Assembly (NCBI RefSeq): GCF_030012215.1
Contig: NZ_JASCXX010000018.1
Location: forward strand, 52,529-116,528
Reading direction: 5' to 3'
From: Anaerobaca lacustris
Lineage (GTDB): Bacteria > Planctomycetota > Phycisphaerae > Sedimentisphaerales > Anaerobacaceae
Length of the DNA stretch: 64,000 nt
Positions 17,152-25,792 of this stretch are shown in pieces. The notes below the pieces were generated by a model that saw only the letters and a list, made by a program, of their open reading frames with translations, did no database searches and had not been told where the DNA came from. Made by a program: the position numbers and the translations under genes. Position 1 is the stretch's first letter; each line of letters starts with the position of its first letter.

Positions 17152-18045
17152 TTAGATCTGCGAGTAGTCAGCGGGCTTGAGGTACAGGTTGGTGATCCCG
17201 CAGAGGATCTCCTTGTCGGCGTATTCCGGTCTGGCCCGCAGGGCCTGCCAATCGGGGTCGCTGCCGAACCGCTTCCAGTTGGCCTGTCGCTCGTCCATGC
17301 TGTTGAAGACGAGCATGTAGGTCAGGTTCGGCATCTTCTCGCCCGCCAGGGTCTGGCCGAAGAAGACCGGGTTCAATCCCGTCTTGCGGAAGATGTCAAT
17401 CTCGCCGATGTTGAACATCTCGATCTTCTTCAGGCCCGTCTTCTCGCTGGGGCTCTCGTAGATGCGCAACTGGAACACCCGGCCCGGCGCCTTGATCGGG
17501 GTCTCCAGGTGAGGCATGCCCTCGAAGGCGGCCATCAACTGGACCTCCATCCGCTTGTACGCCGGCGCACTGGCCGGAGCGTTCAGGAAGGCGGCGCCCG
17601 CTTGCAGGAATTCCTCGTCCTCTGAAAGGATCTGCGTGAGCGCCGCGAAGGAAGGCAGCGACCTGTGGCGGAGCAGCACATAGATCGGGCTGATCCCCTC
17701 CCACGGATAGAACACGCCGACCGGCTCGATGCCCGCCCGGTTCAGAGCGGGGATCGCGGCCTCCTTGGCGAAGGCGTCGAACCCGGCCTTCTGCGCCTCG
17801 GTCTCGATCTCGTACCGCCGCAGTTCGAAGTAGTCGGTCGCCCTCGCCGCTGCCTGGACGGTTCTCATGCTGGCCTGATTGGCTGCCTCTTGTGCCGCTC
17901 GAAAACGGGCCACGCGTTGGCGATAGGCCACCTCCGATTCGCCCGGGAGCTTTCGCGGAGTGTCCTGGCCGTAGGCGGTCGCCCCCGCCGTCAGCGCCGC
18001 CAGACCCGTTGCACACGATGTCCGCAGGAATTCTCGTCGTTCCAT
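17152..18045 (-). CDS. NIPSNAP-domain protein with Tat signal
   Basis: 297 residues. The ATG at 18045 is preceded by GAGGAG. The N-terminus MERREFLRTSCATGLAALTAG is a twin-arginine export signal, followed by QDTPRK. After a charged helix (about 33-65) come two ferredoxin-like NIPSNAP repeats: YFELRRYEIETEAQKAGFDAF with VGVFYPWEG, and VFQLRIYESPSEKTGLKKIEMF with NPVFFGQTLAGEKMPNLTYML. NIPSNAP proteins have no firmly established enzymatic role. In planctomycetes, Tat-exported versions commonly sit beside sugar-oxidation and DUF1080 genes. It probably leads a transcript into the beta-helix gene. Confidence 0.82.
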   Translation of the reverse strand: MERREFLRTSCATGLAALTAGATAYGQDTPRKLPGESEVAYRQRVARFRAAQEAANQASMRTVQAAARATDYFELRRYEIETEAQKAGFDAFAKEAAIPALNRAGIEPVGVFYPWEGISPIYVLLRHRSLPSFAALTQILSEDEEFLQAGAAFLNAPASAPAYKRMEVQLMAAFEGMPHLETPIKAPGRVFQLRIYESPSEKTGLKKIEMFNIGEIDIFRKTGLNPVFFGQTLAGEKMPNLTYMLVFNSMDERQANWKRFGSDPDWQALRARPEYADKEILCGITNLYLKPADYSQI

Positions 18046-18128
18046 GATGTGTCTCCTCTCATTTCTCAAGGATATGTGATTGCCATGACATACACGCAAG
18101 TATACGATGGACGGCCGGATACCACAAG

Positions 18129-18189
18129 TTGCATGCGCGCCGGGAATTGTGTTATCCTCTGAAACATCGAAAACCGATGGCATCCATCG
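18129..18189 (+). promoter_or_regulatory. Candidate promoter and downstream palindrome for the HGSNAT-like gene
   Basis: TTGCAT (18129-18134), a 17-bp spacer and TTATCC (18152-18157) form a plausible sigma70 promoter 71 bp ahead of the start at 18228. A perfect 6-3-6 palindrome, CGATGGCATCCATCG (18175-18189), lies about 17 bp downstream of the -10, where a repressor could bind. The factor is unknown. Confidence 0.4.
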
Positions 18190-18227
18190 TAAACGAACCA
18201 CGTGTCGCGCGTTTGAGGGGAGACGTC

Positions 18228-19340
18228 ATGGACGATGAACAGCAGGGTTCGAGCGGCCGGGGCCGCGTTCTTTCCATCGATGCCCTTCGCGGCTTCGATA
18301 TGTTCTGGATCATCGGGGGCGGCACGCTCTTTCAGGGTCTTGTGAAGGTCTGGCCGCACCCCGTCACCGAGACGATCCATCAACAACTGGAGCACGTCGT
18401 GTGGGAGGGGTTCCGCTTCGAGGACCTGATCTTTCCCCTCTTCATCTTCCTGATGGGGGCGGTGATGCCGTTCTCGCTCTCACGCCGAATGGAGCGCGGT
18501 CAGAGTTCCCTGGTGCTGCACCTCCACGTCGTCAAGCGGGCCGTGGTGCTGATTCTCCTTGGCATGATCCTGAACGGGCTGCTCCAGTTCAACTGGTCCA
18601 CGATGCGCTGGCCCGGCGTCCTGCAGCGGATCGGCCTGTGCTATTTCTTCGCCGCGCTGATCGTGATGCACACGCGCTGGCGGGCCCAGGCCATTGTCGT
18701 CGCCGTGGTCCTGCTGGCGTACTGGGCGGTGACGATGCTGGTTGCGGCTCCCGGCTACAGCGCGGGGGACCTTACGATGCAGGGCTGTCTGTCTTCGTAC
18801 ATCGATCAGCGGCTGATTCCGGGCGAGCTGTACTACGGCTACGGCGACAACGAGGGCATCCTCTCGACGTTTCCCGCCATCTGCACGGCCCTGCTCGGCG
18901 CGCTGGCGGGACAGTGGCTGCGCTCGGACCGCTCGGGCTCGCGTAAGGCGGCCGGTCTGGTCCTGGCCGGCGTGGTGTCGCTGGCGGTCGGCTATCTCTG
19001 GGGGTTCGTCTTCCCGATCATCAAGATCCTCTGGACCAGTTCCTATGTGTTGTTCGCCGCCGGGTGGAGTCTGCTGTTGCTGGCCCTGTTCTACTGGGTC
19101 ATCGACGTGGTGGGACTTAAGAGGTGGGCGTTCTTCTTCGTCGTGATCGGCATGAATCCCATCACGATCTACTTCCTCGACGGCATCATCGACTTTGCCG
19201 GCATCGCCGAAGCGTTTCTCGGTGGCGTCGCCGCTCATGCGGGCGTCTATGCGGCGTTGATCCTGCCGTTCGGCGCGCTGATGATCCGCTGGCTGCTGCT
19301 ATGGTTCCTGTATCGCCACAAGATCTTCTTCAAGGTATAG
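18228..19340 (+). CDS. Heparan-alpha-glucosaminide N-acetyltransferase-like membrane acyltransferase (COG4299/DUF5009 type)
   Basis: 370 residues from the ATG at 18228 with GAGGGGAG upstream. The family start pattern VLSIDALRGFDMFWIIGGG is followed by about ten hydrophobic helices, with RFEDLIFPLFIFLMGAVMPFSLSRR (the conserved DLxFPxFxFxxG segment) and the terminal GMNPITIYFLDGIIDF. Eukaryotic HGSNAT transfers acetyl groups across the lysosomal membrane to glucosamine. Bacterial homologues are presumed inner-membrane acetyltransferases for periplasmic sugars; the substrate is unproven. Confidence 0.83.
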   Translation: MDDEQQGSSGRGRVLSIDALRGFDMFWIIGGGTLFQGLVKVWPHPVTETIHQQLEHVVWEGFRFEDLIFPLFIFLMGAVMPFSLSRRMERGQSSLVLHLHVVKRAVVLILLGMILNGLLQFNWSTMRWPGVLQRIGLCYFFAALIVMHTRWRAQAIVVAVVLLAYWAVTMLVAAPGYSAGDLTMQGCLSSYIDQRLIPGELYYGYGDNEGILSTFPAICTALLGALAGQWLRSDRSGSRKAAGLVLAGVVSLAVGYLWGFVFPIIKILWTSSYVLFAAGWSLLLLALFYWVIDVVGLKRWAFFFVVIGMNPITIYFLDGIIDFAGIAEAFLGGVAAHAGVYAALILPFGALMIRWLLLWFLYRHKIFFKV

Positions 19341-19393
19341 TCCCGGCGTTTTTCCGCTCTCGGCCACGTGTGCCCAACGCTGTGGAGAATCCC

Positions 19394-20752
19394 ATGATTC
19401 AGCCGGACAGGATCGTGCCGCTCAATGGCCGCGAGGTTCGAGTGGGCCGGTATGTGCTGTATTGGATGCAGGCGGCGCAGCGGGCCGAGTGGAATCATGC
19501 GTTGGAGTATGCGATCGATCGGGCCAATGCGTTAAAGACGCCGGTGGTTGCGGCGTTCGGATTGACGGCGGACTTCCCCCAGGCCAATGCGAGGCACTAT
19601 CGCTTCATGCTGGAAGGGCTTCGGCAGGTCGAGAAGGACCTGACCCGTCGAGGGATGCGGTTGGTAGTGCGGGCCCAGAGCCCGGTCGAGTGCATCCCGA
19701 AGCTGGCGAAGGACGCCTGCCTGGTCGTCGTCGATGAAGGGCACTTGCGGGTGCAGCGGCAGTGGCGAGCCGAGGTCGCCGAGCGAATTGCCTGTCCGCT
19801 GATCGAGGTCGAGACGAATGTGATCGTCCCCGTCGAGACGGCCGCGGAGAAGGAGAACTTCTCGGCTGGAACGTTCCGGCCGCGCATCCGCCGGCAGCTC
19901 GACGCCTACCTCGTTCCGCTGCGACATCGCAAGGTCCGCGTCCCGTCGCTGGCGCTGGAATTCGAGGGCCTCGACCTGAGCGATATCGACAAGGTGATTG
20001 CGCGGCTCAAGGTGGACAGGTCCGTCGGCCCGGCCCCGGACTTCACAGGAGGGAGCGAGCAGGCGAAGCGGCGCCTGGAGGAGTTCATCGGCCGCAAGCT
20101 CGACGGCTACGATACCCGGCGAAACGACCCGAATCTCGACGGGACGTCCAACCTCAGTCCCTATCTGCATTTCGGTCAGATTTCGCCCCTCTATGTCGCC
20201 CTGAAGGTGGGCGAGACGTCGAACCCCGGCAAGGACGCCTTCCTTGAAGAGCTGATCGTCCGCCGGGAGCTGAGTTTCAACTTCGTCTACTACAACCACC
20301 AGTACGACAGTTACGACTGCCTGCCGCCCTGGGCCCGGCGAACGCTCGAGTTCCACCGTCGCGACAGGCGCGATTCTGTCTACTCGCTCGAAGAATTCGA
20401 AACAGCAAGGACCCACGACCCGTACTGGAACGCAGCGCAGAAGGAAATGGCGCTCACGGGCAAGATGCATGGCTACATGAGAATGTACTGGGGCAAGAAG
20501 ATCCTGGAATGGAGCAAGAGTCCCGAAGAGGGCTTTCGCATCGCGCTGCACCTGAACAACAAGTACGAGCTCGATGGGCGGGACCCGAACGGTTTTGCCG
20601 GCGTGGCGTGGTGTTTCGGCAAGCACGACCGTGCGTGGGCCGAGCGGCCGGTCTTCGGCAAGGTGCGTTATATGAACGCCGCCGGGCTCAAGCGGAAGTT
20701 CAACGCTGACGCCTATGTCGGCAAGGTCGAGCGCATCGAGTCGGGCCAGTAG
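19394..20752 (+). CDS. phrB: Deoxyribodipyrimidine photolyase, class II
   Basis: 452 residues from the ATG at 19394 with GGAGA 5 nt upstream. The N-terminal photolyase domain (VLYWMQAAQRAEWNHALEYAIDRAN) and the C-terminal FAD-binding domain show class II marks: NLSPYLHFGQISPLYVALKV, FLEELIVRRELSFNFVYYN, HDPYWNAAQKEMALTGKMHGYMRMYWGKKILEW and NGFAGVAWCFGKHDRAW. It repairs cyclobutane pyrimidine dimers with light. It is followed 11 bp later by the epimerase gene, so a short operon is likely. Confidence 0.93.
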   Translation: MIQPDRIVPLNGREVRVGRYVLYWMQAAQRAEWNHALEYAIDRANALKTPVVAAFGLTADFPQANARHYRFMLEGLRQVEKDLTRRGMRLVVRAQSPVECIPKLAKDACLVVVDEGHLRVQRQWRAEVAERIACPLIEVETNVIVPVETAAEKENFSAGTFRPRIRRQLDAYLVPLRHRKVRVPSLALEFEGLDLSDIDKVIARLKVDRSVGPAPDFTGGSEQAKRRLEEFIGRKLDGYDTRRNDPNLDGTSNLSPYLHFGQISPLYVALKVGETSNPGKDAFLEELIVRRELSFNFVYYNHQYDSYDCLPPWARRTLEFHRRDRRDSVYSLEEFETARTHDPYWNAAQKEMALTGKMHGYMRMYWGKKILEWSKSPEEGFRIALHLNNKYELDGRDPNGFAGVAWCFGKHDRAWAERPVFGKVRYMNAAGLKRKFNADAYVGKVERIESGQ

Positions 20753-20763
20753 AAAGAGCAGAT

Positions 20764-21696
20764 ATGCGTATCGTCATCACAGGAGCGACGGGTTTTATCG
20801 GGCGATCGCTGTGTCGCGATCTGTGCGGCGACTACGACCTCGTGGCCCTTTCTCGCGATGCCAGAAAAGCCTCTGGCATCGTGGGGCAGTACGCCAGGGT
20901 CGTCGAATGGGATGGTCGCACGACCGGGCCCTGGGCCGGCGAGGTCAGCGGCGCCGAGGCGGTGGTGAATCTGGCGGGCGAGAACGTTGCCGCCGGACGC
21001 TGGAGCCCAGCCAGGAAGGCCGACATCCTGCAAAGCCGAACGCACGCCGCCCGCGCGATCCTCGACGCGATCGAGATGGCCAAAGACAAGCCGAAGACTT
21101 TCATCCAGGCGTCGGCCATCGGTTTCTACGGCTCGCGCGCGGACGAGACGCTGGACGAGACCTCCGCCGCCGGAACGGGGTTCCTGGCCGAGATCTGCCG
21201 GAGGGTGGAGATGATTGCGGAGAGGGCGGAGCGCCTTGGCGTTCGATGGGTGATCGTACGCACCGGTGTGGTGCTCGGGGCCGGCGGCGGGGCGTTGCCG
21301 AAGCTGATGCGGCCGTTTCGCTTCCACCTCGGCGGGCACGTGGGCACCGGAAGACAGTGGTTCTCCTGGATCAGCCTTGAGGACCAGGTCCGAGCGATTC
21401 GATTCCTCATCGAGAACCCCGGTGCGCGGGGTGTCTTCAACCTGACGGCGCCCGAGCCGGTGACGATGAAGGCGTTTTGTCGAGCGTTGGGCGAGGTGAT
21501 GGGACGGTCCTCCTGGACGGCTGTCCCGGGCTTCGTGTTGCGCCTGGCCCTGGGGCAAATGGCCGACGAGGTGCTCCTGGCAGGCCAGAAGGTCGTGCCT
21601 GAACGTCTGGGGCAAATGGGTTTCGAGTTCAAACATAGGGACGTCGGCAGCGCGCTGACAGAGATCATTCGAGGAGAGAAGCATGGATCTGCGTGA
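20764..21696 (+). CDS. TIGR01777 family NAD(P)-dependent epimerase (SDR39U1/YfcH-like)
   Basis: 310 residues. Extended-SDR Rossmann motif MRIVITGATGFIGRSLC at the N-terminus, VVNLAGENVAAGRWSPARKADILQSR (typical of TIGR01777), QASAIGFYGSRADETLDE, and the C-terminal DUF1731-like region (QMADEVLLAGQKVVPERLGQMGFEF). The substrate is unknown across the family. It overlaps the next gene by 14 bp. Confidence 0.9.
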   Translation: MRIVITGATGFIGRSLCRDLCGDYDLVALSRDARKASGIVGQYARVVEWDGRTTGPWAGEVSGAEAVVNLAGENVAAGRWSPARKADILQSRTHAARAILDAIEMAKDKPKTFIQASAIGFYGSRADETLDETSAAGTGFLAEICRRVEMIAERAERLGVRWVIVRTGVVLGAGGGALPKLMRPFRFHLGGHVGTGRQWFSWISLEDQVRAIRFLIENPGARGVFNLTAPEPVTMKAFCRALGEVMGRSSWTAVPGFVLRLALGQMADEVLLAGQKVVPERLGQMGFEFKHRDVGSALTEIIRGEKHGSA

Positions 21697-22057
21697 TTAC
21701 TTCGAGAGTACGGAGGGTATCGGCGTGCTGGGCACTGCCGATGCCGAGGGGAAGGTCGATCTGGCGATATACGCCCGGCCGCACGTCGTAGACGATGAGT
21801 CGGTGGCCCTGATTATGAGCGACCGGACCAGCCACGACAACATCGCGGCCAACCCCCATGCGGCGTATCTGTTCGTCGAGGCCGGCAAGGGATACAAGGG
21901 CAAACGGCTCTATCTGACCCGGACCCACGAGGAGACGGACCCGGAGCGAATCGAGGCCGTTCGCCGTCGCAGCCGCAAAGGCCACGATCGCGGCGACGCC
22001 CCCAAGTTCCTGGTCCACTTCAAGGTGGATAATGTCCGGTCTCTTGTAGGGGATTGA
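21683..22057 (+). CDS. Pyridoxamine 5'-phosphate oxidase-like flavin-binding protein
   Basis: 124 residues, with GAGGAGAG before the ATG inside the end of the preceding gene. Split-barrel flavin-binding pattern: GIGVLGTADAEGKVDLAIYARPHVVDDESVALIMSDRTSHDNIAANPHAAYLFVE. It is shorter than PdxH and lacks its dimer-spanning C-terminus, so it is probably a flavin- or F420/heme-binding family member rather than true PNPOx. The substrate is unknown. Confidence 0.8.
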   Translation: MDLRDYFESTEGIGVLGTADAEGKVDLAIYARPHVVDDESVALIMSDRTSHDNIAANPHAAYLFVEAGKGYKGKRLYLTRTHEETDPERIEAVRRRSRKGHDRGDAPKFLVHFKVDNVRSLVGD

Positions 22058-22268
22058 TCGCAGGGGTGGCCGGCTGTTGCGACAGGCCTCATACCCCGCC
22101 GCCGGACTGTCGTGCCAAAACGGGATGCGAGGGGCCACCAAGGGCGCACGCTGGTGGTGTTGCCCGACAAGATTTTCCGCTGCGATCTTGTGACGGGGTA
22201 ACCACCTTTGCAGCAAGAACTTGCGACAGATGATGTGAACAGCCTCCCACAAAGTCGCCCGGCGGCGC

Positions 22269-22297
22269 TTGACATGTGGCCAACGGAGGGATATATT
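22269..22297 (+). promoter_or_regulatory. Strong sigma70-type promoter for rex and the hydrogenase genes
   Basis: A perfect TTGACA (22269-22274), an exact 17-bp spacer and TATATT (22292-22297). Transcription would start near 22304, about 50 nt before rex. The rest of the 295-bp gap (22058-22268) shows no gene or RNA that I recognise. Confidence 0.75.
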
Positions 22298-22310
22298 CAT
22301 GGCCTTTAGT

Positions 22311-22328
22311 TTGTGAATGTGAACACAA
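22311..22328 (+). promoter_or_regulatory. Rex operator (ROP site)
   Basis: TTGTGAATGTGAACACAA matches the Rex consensus TTGTGAAnnnnTTCACAA in the whole left half and at five of seven right-half positions. It lies just downstream of the predicted start site and 25 bp before the rex ATG. Bound Rex would block transcription until NADH rises, giving autoregulation and probably control of the downstream hydrogenase. Confidence 0.75.
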
Positions 22329-22352
22329 GCACTAACTCGTCGTGGCGTCCGA

Positions 22353-22976
22353 ATGAGGTATCACAAAATCCCTGACGAGACCGTTCGTCGGTTGCCGATC
22401 TACCTGCGTGGACTGATGTTCTCGGCCGAGAAGGGCAACGAGCACATCTCCAGCCAGTCTCTGGCCGCCTTTGTGGGCGTTCATTCGCATCAGATTCGCA
22501 AGGATTTTTCGTATTTCGGCGATTTCGGGACCCCTGGAGTGGGCTACAACATCGGCAAGCTGGCGCGAGAGATTCAGAGGATCTTGCGTCTGGACGTCAT
22601 CCGGCGGGCGGCGTTGATCGGGGTGGGCGATCTGGGTTCGGCCCTGCTGGCCTATCCGGGGTTTCGGACGTATGGACTGGACATCGTCGCGGCCTTCGAT
22701 GCCGATCCGGAGAAGATTGGCCACACGATCAACGGCGTCGAGGTCGAAGATGTCTCCGGCGTCGATTCGCTGGCGGAGCGAGAGATTTTCCTGGCGATCG
22801 TGGCCGTCCCGCGTCAGGTCGCGCAGGAGACCGTGGATCGGCTCGTCGGCGCCGGGATCAAGGGAATCCTCAATTTTGCCCCGTGCAGGGTCGAGGCCCC
22901 CAAACGAGTCAAAGTGATTACCCTGGATATTGCGATGGAGCTTGCCCGGTTGCCGTACTACATGCCGGCGAGTTGA
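22353..22976 (+). CDS. rex: Redox-sensing transcriptional repressor Rex
   Basis: 207 residues, the typical Rex length. The N-terminal winged helix (about 1-80) contains VRRLPIYLRGLMFSAEKGNEHISSQ and VGVHSHQIRKDFSYFGDFG, the Rex DNA-reading helix. The C-terminal Rossmann domain has ALIGVGDLGSALLAY, the NADH-binding loop, and ends in the domain-swapped helix (ITLDIAMELARLPYYM). Rex senses the NADH/NAD+ ratio. It precedes hydB by 101 bp on the same strand with no terminator seen between. Confidence 0.95.
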   Translation: MRYHKIPDETVRRLPIYLRGLMFSAEKGNEHISSQSLAAFVGVHSHQIRKDFSYFGDFGTPGVGYNIGKLAREIQRILRLDVIRRAALIGVGDLGSALLAYPGFRTYGLDIVAAFDADPEKIGHTINGVEVEDVSGVDSLAEREIFLAIVAVPRQVAQETVDRLVGAGIKGILNFAPCRVEAPKRVKVITLDIAMELARLPYYMPAS

Positions 22977-23077
22977 ATGGAGCAGCCCGGAGCACCGATC
23001 GTGTCGGATGAACGACGGCATTGTGTCGAACACTGTTGAAAACGGTTTTTTGAGGCTCGTGGAGCCGGGATTGTGCG

Positions 23078-24112
23078 ATGAGTGTGAAGAAGATTTCGAA
23101 GGATGATTTTGCCGTATTTGTGGATGCGCTGATCGACAAGACCAGCGTCATCGGAGTCCAGGCCAAAGGCGATCGCTTTGACTTCGCCCCCCTGGAGTCG
23201 GCGAAGGACCTGCGGCTGGACTACGACGTGACACTGCAGCCCCCGAAGAAGTACTTCCTGCCTCCGACGGAAGTGCTGATGACGTTCGAGATCGGCGGCG
23301 CGTATCGCTCGGAATATGAGGACGAGCCGTTCGTTCTGCTGGGCATCCACCCCTACGACATGGTTGCGATCAATCAGATGGACGAGCTGTTCCAGCAGGA
23401 CAACTACGACACGCACTACATGAAGCGCCGCAACAACGCGACGATCATCGCCTGCGACGTGGTCAAGCCGTCGGAGAACATCTTTGCCTCTTCGATGGGC
23501 ACGGCCGTCGTGCGAGGTGGTTACGACGTCCTGCTGACCGACGTCGGCGGCGCCTACGTGGTCGAGTCGGGCACGCCCAAGGGGGAGAAGCTGCTGGCCG
23601 AGATGAAGGGGGCCGTTGCCGACGAGGCGGCCTTGAAGAGCCGCGATGCGGTCTGGTCGAAGAACGAGAAGGGGCTCAATCGCCACGAACTCAAGTGCGA
23701 TGCCGCGTATCTGCCGAGGCTGCTGGGCAAGGCGTACGAGCACCCCGTCTGGGAAGAACGGGCCAAGACGTGCTTTGCCTGCGGGTCGTGCAATCAGGTC
23801 TGTCCGACATGCTACTGCTTCAACGTCCAGGACGACGTGAACTGGGACCTCCAGACGGGCAAACGGGAGCGGGCCTGGGACGGGTGTCTGCTCGACGGCT
23901 TTACCAAGGTGGCGGGCGAGCATGAGTTCCGGAACCAGCGATCGGATCGCTTCCGGCATCGTCTGTATCGAAAAGCCAAGTACGTTCCGGCCAAGATCGG
24001 CGGCCAGATCGCCTGTGTGGGCTGCGGCCGCTGCGTGGCGGCGTGTCTGCCGGACATCGCCAATCCGGTGAGCGTATACAATCGTCTGATCGATGACTTG
24101 GGGATCGGCTGA
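23078..24112 (+). CDS. hydB: Group 3b [NiFe] hydrogenase/sulfhydrogenase beta subunit
   Basis: 344 residues. The C-terminal part has two iron-sulfur clusters: CFACGSCNQVCPTCYCF (about residues 231-247) and CVGCGRCVAACLPDI (about 312-326). The N-terminal part matches the anaerobic-sulfite-reductase-A/HydB family (DYDVTLQPPKKYFLPPTEVLMTFE, VLLGIHPYDMVAINQMDELF). It relays electrons between the NAD(P)H-binding gamma subunit and the hydrogenase small subunit in the cytoplasmic complex. It is the first gene of hydBGDA. Confidence 0.9.
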   Translation: MSVKKISKDDFAVFVDALIDKTSVIGVQAKGDRFDFAPLESAKDLRLDYDVTLQPPKKYFLPPTEVLMTFEIGGAYRSEYEDEPFVLLGIHPYDMVAINQMDELFQQDNYDTHYMKRRNNATIIACDVVKPSENIFASSMGTAVVRGGYDVLLTDVGGAYVVESGTPKGEKLLAEMKGAVADEAALKSRDAVWSKNEKGLNRHELKCDAAYLPRLLGKAYEHPVWEERAKTCFACGSCNQVCPTCYCFNVQDDVNWDLQTGKRERAWDGCLLDGFTKVAGEHEFRNQRSDRFRHRLYRKAKYVPAKIGGQIACVGCGRCVAACLPDIANPVSVYNRLIDDLGIG

Positions 24113-24116
24113 GAAT

Positions 24117-24176
24117 TGATTATGGATTGTTGATTATTGGGCACGCAGGTAATCAATCATCAGTAATCAATCATCA
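24117..24176. repeat. AT-rich inverted/tandem repeat between hydB and hydG
   Basis: A tandem duplicate of GTAATCAATCATCA (24149-24162 and 24163-24176) faces an imperfect inverted copy (AATTGATTATGGATTG and TTGATTATTGG, about 24117-24140), so the transcript can form a hairpin inside the hyd operon. It could be an intergenic repeat element, an mRNA-stability or attenuation hairpin, or both. Confidence 0.6.
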
Positions 24177-24194
24177 ATTGAAGGGGTTTGACGA

Positions 24195-25034
24195 ATGTGT
24201 CAGTGTTGTACGGAAAAGAAAGACATCTATCTGCCGCAGTTGGCGACGGTCGTGAAGGCCGAGGCCATGAACGTGACCGAGAGGTACCTGCGGCTTTCGA
24301 TGGATGACGGCCAGTTTGACTATATCCCCGGGCAGTTCGTGGAGGTTTCCGTCGCGGGCATCGGCGAGGCGCCGATCACGATTACCTCATCGCCGACCCA
24401 GAAGGACGGCTTCGAGCTGGTGATCCGCAAGATCGGCAACGTCACCAACGCCGTTCACAACCTCCAGCAAGGGGCCAAGATCGGGATTCGCGGACCGCTC
24501 GGCGACGGGACGTATCCTGTCGAGGAGGCCAAGGGCAAGAATCTGGTCTTCATCTGCGGCGGCATCGGCCTGGTCCCGCAGCGGGCCTTCATCAATTACG
24601 TGCTCGACAACCGCGACGACTACGGCGAAGTGACGATTCTCCAGGGGACCAAATGCTACGATCAACGGCTGTTCGTTGACGAAGTGGCCGCGTGGGAGAA
24701 ACGCGACGACGTGACCATGCTGGAAACGATCGACGAGCCGGACGACTGCTGGAAGGGCAACGTCGGCGTCGTGACCAAGCTGATCCCCAAGGTCAAGACC
24801 GATCTCAAATCGGCGGTTGTGCTGGTCTGTGGCCCGCCCGTCATGTACAAGTTCGTTCTCATGTCCCTGGAAGAGTACGACGTGCCGCATAGCAACATCT
24901 TCCTGAACCTGGAACGCAAGATGAAGTGCGGCGTGGGCAAGTGCGGTCACTGCCAGATCAACGACGTCTACTGCTGCATGGACGGGCCCGTATTCCGATA
25001 TTCCGATTTGGCAACGCTGCCGGAGGCCATCTAA
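24195..25034 (+). CDS. hydG: Group 3b [NiFe] hydrogenase gamma subunit (FAD/NAD(P)-binding)
   Basis: 279 residues. Ferredoxin-NADP reductase-type FAD motif (PGQFVEVSVAGIGEAPITITSSP) followed by an NAD(P) domain (NLVFICGGIGLVPQRAFI, VLVCGPPVMYKFVL). A C-terminal [2Fe-2S] cluster motif MKCGVGKCGHCQINDVYCC is typical of HydG and dihydroorotate dehydrogenase electron-transfer subunits. It exchanges electrons with NAD(P)H. It ends 2 nt before hydD. Confidence 0.92.
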   Translation: MCQCCTEKKDIYLPQLATVVKAEAMNVTERYLRLSMDDGQFDYIPGQFVEVSVAGIGEAPITITSSPTQKDGFELVIRKIGNVTNAVHNLQQGAKIGIRGPLGDGTYPVEEAKGKNLVFICGGIGLVPQRAFINYVLDNRDDYGEVTILQGTKCYDQRLFVDEVAAWEKRDDVTMLETIDEPDDCWKGNVGVVTKLIPKVKTDLKSAVVLVCGPPVMYKFVLMSLEEYDVPHSNIFLNLERKMKCGVGKCGHCQINDVYCCMDGPVFRYSDLATLPEAI

Positions 25035-25036
25035 CT

Positions 25037-25792
25037 ATGAGCAAACCGAAGATTGCGATATTCGATTTCGCCTGCTGCGAAGGCTGCCAGTTGCAGTTCG
25101 TCAACCTTGAAGAGGAGCTGCTGGACCTGATCGGCGTCGCCGACGTGGTGGAATGGCGAGAGGCGATGAGTGAGAAGAGCGATGAATACGACATCGCCAT
25201 CATCGAGGGGTCGATCACCCGCCTGGAAGATGAGGAGCGGCTCAAGCTGATTCGCAGCCGGGCCAAGGTCCTCATTGCCCTGGGCGCCTGCGCCACCATC
25301 GGCGGAGTCAACAAGCTCAAGAACAACTTCGACGACTTGGACGAGGTCAAGAAGTGCGTGTACGGCAAAGACGCGAAGAAGCCGCACCTGGCGACGCAGC
25401 CGACGAAGGCGGTCGATGAGGTGGTCGATGTGGATTTCTACGTGCACGGCTGCCCGATCGACCGCAAGGAGTTCACCTACATCGTGCGCTGCCTGCTGCT
25501 GGGCAAGACGCCGGAGATTCCGGACTATCCGGTTTGCGTCGAGTGCAAAGCCAAGGGCAATCCATGCCTGTGGCAGTACGGCCAGGTCTGCCTGGGGCCG
25601 ATCATTCGTGCCGGCTGCGGCGCCCGATGCCCGTCGAACGGCTTCCGCTGCTTCGGCTGTCGGGGCTATGCGAGCAATCCGAACGTCGATGCCGCCAAGG
25701 AAGTCATCGACAAGTTCGGCCTGACCGTGGATCACCTCAAGACCAAGATGGTTCTTTTTGGAAGCAGACAGGAGCCGACGATATATGGCTAA
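25037..25792 (+). CDS. hydD: Group 3b [NiFe] hydrogenase delta (small) subunit
   Basis: 251 residues from the ATG at 25037. [NiFe] small-subunit cysteine pattern: ACCEGCQLQF (proximal cluster), GACATIGG, VHGCPIDRKEF, then a C-terminal cysteine-rich segment (CVECKAKGNPC, GPIIRAGCGARCPSNGFRC, CFGCRGY) for the medial and distal clusters. No signal peptide, so it is cytoplasmic. Its end overlaps the large-subunit start by 8 bp. Confidence 0.93.
   Translation: MSKPKIAIFDFACCEGCQLQFVNLEEELLDLIGVADVVEWREAMSEKSDEYDIAIIEGSITRLEDEERLKLIRSRAKVLIALGACATIGGVNKLKNNFDDLDEVKKCVYGKDAKKPHLATQPTKAVDEVVDVDFYVHGCPIDRKEFTYIVRCLLLGKTPEIPDYPVCVECKAKGNPCLWQYGQVCLGPIIRAGCGARCPSNGFRCFGCRGYASNPNVDAAKEVIDKFGLTVDHLKTKMVLFGSRQEPTIYG

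Noticed and set aside
23021..23038. Second Rex site upstream of hydB (TTGTGTCGAACACTGTTG)
   Set aside because: Only the left half matches the Rex consensus; the right half does not. The short GTGT/ACAC dyad is noted but too weak to call.
24149..24176. Tandem 14-bp repeat considered as a CRISPR fragment
   Set aside because: Repeats are directly adjacent with no spacer, only two copies, and no cas genes are present.
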